64,000 nt of DNA, from NCBI GenBank assembly GCA_020091685.1, contig CM034597.1:3505794-3569793 (forward strand), read 5' to 3'. Numbering within the stretch: position 1 is the first letter of the stretch; every line of letters starts with the position of its first letter. Source of the stretch: Lutjanus erythropterus. Its lineage: Eukaryota; Chordata; Actinopteri; Lutjaniformes; Lutjanidae. Under the pieces are notes generated by a model, which was not told where the DNA came from, did no database searches, and saw nothing but the letters and a program-made list of their open reading frames with translations. The position numbers and the translations under genes are program-made. This document shows, one piece after another, positions 11,001 to 23,000 of this stretch.

Positions 11001-14000
11001 TGAATTAGGAAAGCATGATATGGATTTTTTTTCAGCCAATACCAATAACAAATAATTACCTGCTTCTCATGGCCGATACCAATAAAATAACTGACAATTT
11101 CATAATTTTGTATTTTAAAAATATGTTTGTATAACCTGTAGTTTATTCACGCCTGAGGATAAGACAGGCTCGGATGTAGTGAGCAAAGATGGATGATTTA
11201 ATATTCCACAGCACTGACTGAACCAAATCTGACATCACTATTATAACTAAAACAAAGAGTTCTGACTCTTCTAATGTTCAGTTACTTTTTCTAGTAACTT
11301 TTGTCAAAAAACTTTCATTTTCAAAGCATTTGCCTAATAATTCAAATTAAATACTTTGACAATCTGTCAAATCATAGATTATTATATATAGGTTTGCAGC
11401 TAATGATTATTTTCTTTGTTGCATAATCTGTCAATTATTTTCTTTATTAATCAATTAAATAATCCTGTCATGATCTTGTCAATTGAAAATCCTGGACGTA
11501 TGTCTGTGTGCTCCACATGGTTGGACCCATTTTATTTTATTTTTTTTGCAAGACTCTCCTGTAACCATTATTTCCATTATTGAGCAATGTGTTGATCATT
11601 TTCTACACTAATTGATTAGTTTTGTGGTCCATAAAATGTCAGGAAGTGTTTATTAGTGTTTCTCAAAGTCTGTCAAAGATGACATCCTCAAATGTCTTGT
11701 TTGGACCAAAACTAAAAGATATTCAGTTTACTGTCAGAGAGGAGTAAAGAAACCAGAAAATATTCACATTTAAGAAGCTGAAATCTGAGAATTTGGAAAT
11801 TTTCTCTTAAAAAAAAAAGTCTCAACTGATAAATCAATTTTCAAAATAGTTGTTGATTAATTTAAAAGTTGATTAAATGTCTCAAATGTCTTGTTTTACT
11901 CACAATCCAAAGATATTCATTTTACTGTCACAGAGGAGTAAAGAAACCAAAAAATAACATTTAAGAAGCTAAAATGAGAATTTTGACATTTTTTTCTTAA
12001 AAAATGACTCAAACCGATTAATCAATTATCAAAATATGTGGTGATTAATAATTGGCTAATCAATTATTTGTTGCAGCTCTACACAGTACACTTCAGTGCT
12101 TTAACCTTTCTTGTATAACTACAGACAGGCTTTCTGCCTGTTGACTGACCATTTGTTGTTTCTGTTACTCAGGATCTTCGAGTAAAATTAACAGATGATA
12201 TAGATCCATATTTTCTCTTCACCCTCTCCATATCAGAAGAAGATTTCCAAAGGTAAGTATCAGTTAAATTGTATCAATGACAATCTATCAGTGTTTGAAT
12301 TTAGGATGGCTTGAGGCGTTCTTTACCCCACGACCTTTTCTTCCTTTGTTGTTTTTTGTGTAGTTTGAAAGTCCAGCAGGGGCTGCTGATCGACTTCACA
12401 TCATTTCCTCAGAAGTTTATTGACCTGCTCAATCTTTGCTATTCTGAACAAGAATCAGACAATCCAAGGTAGGAGAAAACAACATCACACTGTTCAACTA
12501 AAGAAAATCAGCTTTATGTTATCTGCTGATTTGTATCAGTCTTAATAATTTCATTTCATTTTTTAACATAAATATTCTGAGATTTTGATATCATTGCAAA
12601 TTATGCGGAGATTAGTTGATTTAGATTCCTCTTTTGTGATTGATTGCAAATTCCTGGAGAAAACTTGACATGCACATGGTTTCTTTTTGTCATTTTATCA
12701 AGTTTAATCTGTGGGGTAGACAAAATATTAGACACCCTTCATTGTGATGTACCCCAGTAAAACGACTGCTTCTGATCTTTTTCCACAGGTTTCTTCTGCA
12801 CTTGTCATGTCAGTCTGCAGCGCTCGAAGGCCCGGCCAACTTCAGCGTTGTGGAGACAAATGCATTCAAACACCTGAACCACTTGTCTTTACGGCTCGCT
12901 CAAGGCTCCGACAAAGAGATTAAAGACTATCTGGCCGTGTGTCTCTCCTCTCTGAAGGTCGGCTCATACAGCAGAATTCTTCATCATAATACTGTCTGGC
13001 CTTTTGAATTGAGCTTTAAATGGCAAAAGTGTGTGTGAGCAAACTGTTTTAAAGTAGTTGTGAAGTAGTTTCAGTGGAAGTATCAAAGCAATCATTTCCA
13101 AAGTCATGTTTATAAAGATGTGTCATGTCATTGTTTCAGGCAGAAAAGCAAGCCCTAGAGGTGAAGCTGAAGAAGACTGAAGATGATCTGTCCAGACAGC
13201 TGAATTATGCTCAACAGGTGTGTTTTCTCATTGGACTTTGTGTTTAGAACCTTGTTTTAATTGTGCAAGTGCATGTAGGCAGGCTGCAAAATTAACTATA
13301 ATGTCCACCAACCAAATAGTCAGTGAATGTTCAAATTTTCAGCCCATCAGTAGATTACCCTTGGTTGTTTTAGCTGGTGAGTAAAGCACAAGACCAGCAA
13401 CTTGCATATTGTTGCTGCCATGTAAAAACCACTTCTCTCCAAATTTGGTGATTTTGAATTTCTACTAAAACTGAAGGTTTAGTGACTTATTTTAAACAAT
13501 TCTTCTATTTAAGCCAAACAAACCTTTTACAAAGCCACTGAATAATTGAAAAATGCATTGCCACCAAGCTGAAGGCTGTACTTCACTCTTGAAAAGTTGA
13601 CATTTTTCATTGCAAAGTGACAAAATTTTTACCAACATTTGGCTGATGGATGGTGCACATTTTGTAGGTGCAGCAGCACCAACTACACCTGCAACTAGTG
13701 TTGTTAAAAATCTAGATGTATCAAGGCTGAATATTTGAAATGCTTTCAGTACTATTTTTTCACAGTATTAATACTCTGCAACCAGCAGATAGACTTGGGC
13801 AATATATCAATATTATATTGTATCGTGATATGAGATTTGATATCATGATAGATTTTGGATATCGTCATATTGTGATATGTCATAAGTGCAGCTTTTAAAG
13901 GCTGCATTACAGTGAAGTGATGTTATTTTTTTTAACTTACCAGACTGTTCTAGCTGTTTTATTATTTGTCTTTACCCACTTAGTCATTATATTAACATTA

Positions 14001-17000
14001 CATAAAAAAAATCTCATTGGTTGTAATATTTTGTGAAAGCACCAATAGTCATCCTTACAGTATTGTCACAACATGGACGTATTTGATCAAAAATATTGTG
14101 ATTTTTACACATTTTATCATCTTGGCCACTTCCACCTTGGAGTACACAACATGTCGTCAGCCACAACCTACATCATCAATAATTATTGATATCGACCGAT
14201 ATGAAACTTCATTATCATGATAGGTGTCTCAGCTATATCGCCCAGGCCTACCAGCTGACACACACCTCTGCAGTGCCCACATAGTCCCGCCTCCTCTAAC
14301 TTTACTCACAGTGCTTCTACTCATCACTCGTCTCATTTTCTATATCTGTTGTCATGTTATAGTCTTGCTATGTTTATCTATTAATAAAAATCTAAACTTA
14401 ATGCCTTAAATGTTGAAACAGTTTCAACCTTTGTCTATCATTTATCAAAATTGGTGTTGAATATTATATACTGTTGTATAGAATTGTATTGAACTTTGAA
14501 ATGTCAGTATTGTGACATCACTAGCTGCAACTGAGGATTATTTTCAATGTCAGCTGATCCAAGGATTATTTTCATGATTAACTGTTTAGTCCACAACATG
14601 TCAAAAATGTGAAAAATGTTAATCAGAAGGACCCAAAGTGATGTCATCAGATTGCTTCTTTTGTCCAATCAACAGCTCAAAACCCAAAGATGCATCATTT
14701 ACTCTCATAAATGAAGACAAAGACAAAGAAAAGCAGCAAATCGTCACATAAGAAGACATTTGTGCTTAAAAAATGACTGAAAAGATGAATGGATCATGAT
14801 TATTTTCACTATTGATTAATCTATTGTCAATCATTTTCTCAATGTATCGAGTTGTTTGGTCCAGAAATGGTGAAAAATGTTGATCGGTGTTTCCCAAAGC
14901 ACAAGAAAACATCCTCAAAGATCTTCTTTATCTTTGTTCATTTAACTGCAACAAAGGAGTAAAGAAGCCAGGACATATTCAAATTTAAGAAGAATCAGAA
15001 AATTTCAATGTATTTTTTTTAAATGACTCAAAAAATTAATCAGTTAGTTAATCCTGTTGCAAATCTTTGCAAGATTTGCATCTTGTCAATCTAAAAAATA
15101 GGTCCATGTGTGGAGAACACAGATGTCTGTGTGCTCCACATGTTTGGACCTATTTTTTAAGTCTTTCCTGTAGCCATTATTTTCGTTATTGATTAATCAT
15201 TTTCTTCATTAATTGATTAGTTGTTTGGTCCAAAAAATGTCAGAAAATGTTGAAAAATGTAAAGCATTTCCCAAAGTCCAAGATGATGTCTTCAAATGTC
15301 TTGTCCACAACTGAAAGATATTCACTTTACTGTCAGAGATTAGTAAAGAAACCAGAATATATTCACATTTAAGAAGCTGAAATCAGAGAATTTGGACATT
15401 TTGTTCTATAAAATTAGTCAAAACAATTAATTAATTATCAGAATAGTTGTGGATTAATTCATTTAGTATCAATAAATTCTGGGATGAATGAATCCAAGAT
15501 CTCCTACATAAACAGGCAGAATACTGAGTTTCAACAACCTCTGTGATGTCTGTAGAAGTGTGCAGGATTATTCTGCTGCAGCCTGATACCATCTGCATGT
15601 GATTTAATCAAAGTAATACAGACAGCAGTGTTGCTGCACTCGGGTGGGGCCACAGGTCAGAGGATTTATCAACATATCTGAGCTGCTGCCTTCAAGTGGC
15701 TGCAGGGATTTAATTATTTAAATATTTATGTTGAATTTTCTTGACATAAATCAGCAAACCAATCCACATCAACCCCAGGCCACAGCTGCCCCACACATGT
15801 GTACATAACATCGAACAATGAAGAGAACAGATGTTTTAAAAAAAAATAAGAATACATCAGTGTAGATTTGGCCTGAATATGGGGTCCCTTTGTCAGAGGA
15901 GCACCATGTTAGAACGTTTGGATCAATAACTGCCATAAGTTGATGTCGGTCAGATGGAGCCTCTAAAGCACTCTACTCACTCAGCTGTAGTAGTCTGTGG
16001 TTCTGTGCCTGTAGCTTTATGAATAGATATGACTTCCTTTTCCAAGCTTTCTTCTGGTTGCAGGGATTTAACAGAGGTGGCAAAAGCACACCCATTCTCT
16101 CCTCAAGTAGAAGTACAGATTCAACTCCTTTACTGAAGTAAAATTGAAAAAGTACAGGCTCTGAAATGTACTCAAAGTATAAAAGAAAAAAGTAGCTAGG
16201 TAGCAAAGCAACCGAACCTCAACTTTTATGGTCAAGTCTCCCTTTCTGTCTGTGTCATATTGTTGCATCTTGTTATGCTATTTTCTTGTTTCATTATTTT
16301 TATCTTGTTAGATTTTGTTTCATTGTTTTTGTCTTGTTACATCTTTTACAGCATTTTCATCTTATTAGTTCATTGAATCGTTTTCATCTTATGTTGTTTG
16401 CGTCTTGTTACATCTTTTAGTCATTTTTGTCTTATGTAGTTTTTGTCTTATGTCAATTATGTCTTGGTACGTCTTGTAGTTGTTTTCGTCTAATGTAGTT
16501 TTGTCTTGTTATGTCTTGTACGCCACTTTAGTTTTGTTATTTCTTTATGCTGTTTTTATGTTGTTACATTGTCATTGTGTCATTTTTGTCTTGTTATGTC
16601 GTTTTCATCTTGTTACATCTTTTAGCTGTTTTCGTCTTGTTATATCGTTTTTGTCTTGTTATGTCTTTTATGCAGTGTTTGTCTTGTTACAATGTTGTCA
16701 TCTTGTTACGTCTTTGAGATGTTTTGGTCTCATTATGGTTTGTTGTTTGCTCTTTTTGTGGTATTCATCTTGTTATGTGGTTTTCATCTTGTTATATGGT
16801 TTTCATCTTGTTGCATCTTTAAAATTGTAGGGAGTAAAAGTAAAAAGCTGTGAATAATGATTTACAGTTAAATGCAGACATGAAATTAAAAATTTTGATG
16901 TTCCAAGAGTTTTGTGTAATATGAACAAAAAAGAAAACATCACTGATCTTAACATATCTGTATTTGTTTCACAGACTCTGTCCGAGAAGACTAAAGAGTT

Positions 17001-20000
17001 GGACAAACTGCGCTCAGAGTGGACCAGTCAGACCAGCTGTCTGTCCAGCCGTCATTCTCAGGAGTTACAGTCAGAAAGAGAAAAGGCTGTAGAGGTAAGA
17101 CTCCTCCTCTTCACTGGACCATGTTTTGAGTGCAGTTGATATTAAAGGATAGTAAATTATAAAAAATGAAAAAAGAAAACCCAGGTTATATTAGTTATAT
17201 TGTTTCTCTGCAACATATCGCGTATTTAGTGATACGATGGGGAAAGAGTCATTTCTGTGGAACATATCAGGCATATGGATGAAAAGCAAAGAGGTGGATT
17301 ATGAGACCTTTATCCGGCATGTCTTTGTGGTGTCTTCAGTTACAGAGCAGGCTTCAGCAGCAGACTGAGCAGCTCCGTCAGGAGCTGGAGAGTTCTCATA
17401 AGAAGAGCACCCAGCAGCTTCAGAGCAGACTGATGGAGCTGGAGGCCTCCTGCAAAGAGCTGACAGAGAGGAAATACAAGAACGAGTCTGTCATCAGAGA
17501 CCTGAAGATCAAACTAGTGGGTGTAGAGGAGGTAAGTGAATGAAGAGGCCGGGTGAAGAATTAATGTTGGAGTTCTAAGCCGATAATAACTGATTCTTTT
17601 TTTTCCTTTGTTTTCTTGGCCACTTGGGGTCAGCAGAAACAAGCTACGAAAAACAATATTGACATACAGTCAACTTTAAAGTTAATTTGGTGAACTTACC
17701 CAACAATTATGAATTTTAACATCCAGCAGTATTGTTCATTTTGAGTCATGTGTCGTTGTCTGACCAGCAAGTGAATGTAACTCCAGTATTCTCTCTCCTA
17801 GCTCTTTTTTGTAGAAGCCCATTTCCACCAGTGATTGTGGTTAGACATAATTCTGAGACAATTCTGAAATTCTAAGATAAAATGACATAATTATGAGATA
17901 AAAAGTCAAAGTTTTTAGATAAAAGTTGAAACAATGAGAAAAAGTCAGAATTATATAATAATGATTTCTATTTATGTCATAATTATGACTTTTTAATCTC
18001 ATAATGCTGACTTTTTTAGATAGGTTTTTATTTCAAACATGTTTTATCTCATAAATTCAAATTAATATCATAATTCTGACTTTTTATGTCATAATTTCAA
18101 CCTCTTTATCTTATAATTCTGATTTAGCATGGGGATATGTTTTTTCTCTCACTGCTAGAAATGGGCTTCCATAGTTTTTGGATTCCTATCAACTTCTGAG
18201 GGGAATTTCTGGCTCTTTAGCTTCTAAAGGCTCCACTTTGTCCACCAGTTAGTCTCTAACTGTGTCTGTCTGCAGTTTGCTGCTGAGCAGCTAGTGTACT
18301 GTGGGCTTTTATCAGATTATTTGGCTTTTATCACATAAAAACAGCTGCCTGCTGTGGGTGTGAAATAATCTCCAGAGGAGTGGTTGATACCAACAAGTGG
18401 AGGCTGCTCTCAGATACAGGCCGGGCAAAATAGACAAAGGTGGATAAACGTCTGGTGCTGACCAACAGGGACACACAAAGATGATTGATGCAAATTATCT
18501 AATTAGAAAAGCTGAATGAAAGAGCAAAGTCTGACAAAAGTTTCACAGTATTGCAAAAAAGTATTTAGACTAGCTTCAAATGTTTTTTTTCTTTTGTCCA
18601 TAAAGAGTTTATGTGACAGACAATAGATAACCATCTGTAAATAAAAAGAGACCTGTTATTGGTGCCTCATCTTGCTTGAGAAAACAAGAAATTAGGTTTC
18701 ATATGAGCTGCAAACAAGAGCCTACCCAGTGACAGTAAGGTCTTGACAGTCAAGCTCTTTTCCCAAGTATTTTTTTCACACTGGAACAGGTAGATCATTT
18801 TTTTAGAGCTACACACTCAGGGCTGCAACTACCAACTATTTTGATAGTCAGTCATCAATTATTGAAACAACTATTTAATCAAAGAGTTGCCAAAAGATAC
18901 TCTTTGCTTTTTGAATGTTTTACCCAAGTTTGTGAGCGACAGAGACACAGACTCTTCAAATGTTAGTCTAGTCTAAATAACTACCATTGATGTACTGTTG
19001 TAAGAGGATGTAATAAGATGATAATGATTTAAGATATGTAGCGGCACAAAAGGAGACTTGACTGCAGAGAAAAGGTGAGGTTCAGTTATATTTGCACAGA
19101 AACAGTCGATAGAAATGTCCTTCAGATGACTTCTTACTTTTATGCTTTGAGTACATTTCAGACCCTGTACTGTTTCACTTTTACTTGAGTAAAGAGAGTC
19201 TTTTTTTACAGAAGTATCTGTACTTCTACTTCAGTAAATGTGTGTACTTTTGCCACCTCTGGATAATGCTTGTTTAAATCGTGTAGTGTTTACAACAAGT
19301 GTTGGTGTGTGTGTGTAGGAGTGCCAGCGTTCGAAGCAGCAGGTCCTGTCTCTCAGGAGGGAGAACAGCACTCTGGACACAGAGGTCCATGAGAAGGAAC
19401 GCTCGGTGAGCCAGCTGCAGATGAGAGTGGCTGTCCTGGAACAGGAGAACAAAGATAAGGAGCAGCTCATGCGCCGCACTAAAGAAGTGCTGGAAGCCAC
19501 TCAGCAGCAGAAGGTAAGAGCTGCAACTTCAAATAGTGTTTGTATTTTCTTTTTTGTCACCTGAAAAACCATAATGGGTAATAAAACAGCACAGTCACAG
19601 TAAGCTTAAGTTACACAAGTGATGGTTAACAAGGTCTGCTCCTCTGCTCGTTTCTAATCACATGTAGAGTTGATGACCTCATGAATTTATTAGGGCTGCA
19701 ACTAATGATTATTTTCATTGTCTCGTTGAAACGATTAATTAATCCTTCCACAGTCTAGTCAGTTGAGTCCAACATGCCGAGCACAAGGACATAGGCTGCA
19801 GGTCCCTTGATCACACATACACACAAGCAATTGAATGGTGGAGGGGATAATAATACCAGGCTTAATCTGTAAGTAAGTTTTCAGTCTAATTTTGTTAACT
19901 TGTATGTTTTTTTTTTTTTTTCTAGGAATCAGTGGAAGAAAATGCTGAAAGTAAAGAACATCAAATTAGAAAACTTGAAGCAACAGTGAAATCACTATCA

Positions 20001-23000
20001 GAGGAGCTGATAAAGGTTTGTAAAAACAGAAAATACTCTCTTCTTATACAGTATATCAGTATACACTCACACACTTACACATACTTGGTCGCTGGGGCTT
20101 TGTGGGTAACAGCGTTGATGGGAACAAGAGGGAATCCCAAAGTCCTGGCAAAAAACGATGAATGATATCATGCATCTATTTTGAGTCCACAGCAGATTTA
20201 TATTTTCTTTCTTTTTTGTTTTTGTTTTTAATATTTTTTGGGGGCTTTTTATGCCTTTAATTGATAGGGCAGCTGAAGATATGATAGGAAATGGGGAGAG
20301 AGAGTGACACACAGCAAAGGGCCATGGGTGTGAATCGAACCCATGGCCGCTGCAGAGAACTCACAGCCTCCGTACGTGGGGCGCACCCTCTACCAACTGA
20401 ACTATCCAGGTGCCCCGGTTTTATATTTTCAAATTCAACTAGTACCTCCATGAAATATGACAGAAAAGGTTCATATTCATGTTTATTATCAGCCAGGAAA
20501 AATACAGGAAACACACATGATTAAAAAAAATCAGATCATGTGTAGGACATGATTTTAAAGAGCAATTTTATGTGTTTAAACACTGTTTTGTTTAGTAGAG
20601 TAAGATTGCAGCATGCAGCAAAAACAGAACTCTATTCTATATTTGCTACATGTTGAAAGTCTGTTGCAACCATAACATGCTGCATTCACATTGCTTCAAA
20701 TACATGCAATCCACTACCACTCTAATTAATGCATTTAGGCTGCTGCACACAAGACAAGTAGCAGTTGTGCTGCATACATGCTGCATGTGGTGTAAAATGG
20801 CAGTAATACAGCAGTCCTGCAATAAATCCTACCTTCATAAACGTTCGTGTGTTTGTTGAATGTGTTTGTTGAAACTGTGTTAGAGAGGTGTTGATTTAGC
20901 TGTATTATCATTTTGGAGGATGTTCTTTATGGTGCTGTTGAACTGTATTACCTTAAAAATCAAGGCATTCCTGTTCTTTAGCCTGGCCTCATTGATATAA
21001 ATCGTGAGGACTAACATCGGTTGTTGTACCTAATAAACTAACAACTGAGTATATAACTGCACCTTCTGTTTAAATGTGATCCAATCCAGTGTCTTACCTC
21101 TTTTTATTTTTCTCCAGGCTAATGGGATCATTAAGAAGCTACAGGGAGAGGTTCGAGGACTAGTTGGAAAAATCAAAGTCAAAAACACTGTGACTGTGTC
21201 ACAGGAGAAGGTCCTCCAAGACACAACAGACAAACTTCAACGAGTTGAGAAAGATCTCCAGAGCACTCAGCAGCAGCTCATCACCAAGGACGAGCTGGTA
21301 TGTGTTCAGATCGTGGAAACTGTTAACAGTGTTTAGGCCTTTTCTTTATCTCTTAATAATGTTGTAAAGCAGCGCTGCCAGTGTGAACCTTTAGCTCTGA
21401 ATATGTACAGATCTCACCACACATCAATACAAAAAATCTATCACTGAACTACAGAGGCAGTGTGGTGTGTGATGTTAGATTTAGTTTTATTAGTGTCCAA
21501 GATGACGTCCTCAAATGTCTTGTTTTGTCAACTAACCAAAGATATTTATTTAACTGCCCTAAGGAGTAGGAGTAAACAAGCAAATATTGACATTTAAGAC
21601 ACTGAAATCAGAGAATTTTTATATTTTTGCATTAAACCAGACTCAAAACAATTCATCAATTATCAAAATAGCTGGCGATTAATTTGATGATCAATTAGTT
21701 ATTGATTAATCATTGCTGCTCTCCAAATGATGTAGTTTAATGACGTTGTGAAGGAGCGTGAGATCATGGGAGCAGTTGTCTTCACTGTTAAACAACCACC
21801 ATCGCAGATAAATCATCATCTTCATGGATGAGGTTATATTAATGTTTTATTCACGCTATTGTTTAGTCATGTCTGCTGACTTCCTTCCTTGCTCTATAAT
21901 ATATTCAACATAATTCGTGTTTTCCTGGAAGTTCTACATGTAGCAGTGGCTGTCAGGAAGTGCAGGGTTACCTTGAATAAATCACAGATTTCTGTGTTTG
22001 TACATTGTTTGAAACATTTGGGATAATGTTAGAACACAACTCAACAAAATCTATAAGATACGTCTGCCGTTTTTAGACTTTTTTATGCAGAAATGTTACA
22101 TATTATAGCTTTAAGCACACAAAGCGGAGGATCCACAGAGGTCAGAGTTGATATCTGCATTGCCTGAGGAAGGAAGATTCTTTTTGAGTGTTTCTCTGTT
22201 GGACTTGGCTATGGAGGCGTTTGTCTGAATTTCCAAGTTTTGACTACAAAGAATCAGTTTGAATTTGCCGTGCTCTACATAGAGAAAAGACTTTGTTTTC
22301 TCACCAAATAACGGTTGACCAGTGAAATGACCCACAGATCGGGCAGGCCGGGTCATAAAAATCAACATTCTAATGTTTCTTTTTTTTTTTTAACAAACAC
22401 TGTTGATTTTTCTTTGTACAAACAGCAGTGTTATTCTGCAATACATTACGCTGTAAGTTTTTACTTTGACAGATCTTACCCTCCATCCTACACACACTCA
22501 TTTGTTCTCTCTCTTAGCATCTCTTTTGTATTTAGAGCACAAATTAATATAAAGCATATGGCAAAGTCAATACAAAATACATTTCAGTGGTATCTCTAAC
22601 AAAGTAAAGATACATTACACCATACGTGGCAAAAATAACATCATTGCACCAACTTTTCAAAATAAGCCTCCATCCCCTTCCTGTAAAAGCTCTCCTATAT
22701 CTCCTTTTTCTTTAATAAAGTCATTAAATGCCCTCCAGATTCCTTCATAAACATCCATTTTCTTTAAGTGTATGTTATTCTTTTCAGTAACAAACACTCT
22801 GCCATATTCTTGACTTTAACACCACTTGTGCACCAGTTGTCTTCCAATTAAAAGCAATCACTCCTTAGGCTGAAGTATAACAAAATCAATAAATGCATAT
22901 TCTTTGGTTCTGAATGTGGGATCATCAGTATCATTTTGGAGTTTAATGTAAGTAGGGCTGAACGATTTTGAAGAAATATCTAATTGCAATTATTTTGACA

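Noticed and set aside
16265..16825. CRISPR-like repeat/spacer array
   Set aside because: Units are degenerate, spacing is irregular, there are no conserved repeats with unique spacers, and the array lies inside a eukaryotic transposon in an intron.
20291..20419. tRNA-like gene (A and B boxes)
   Set aside because: It has a non-tRNA body, a tail and an 11-bp target duplication, so it is a SINE; no complete cloverleaf was seen.
22111..22368. 85-codon minus-strand ORF in sass6 intron 11
   Set aside because: No similarity I can name; next to a decayed LINE and probably repeat-derived.
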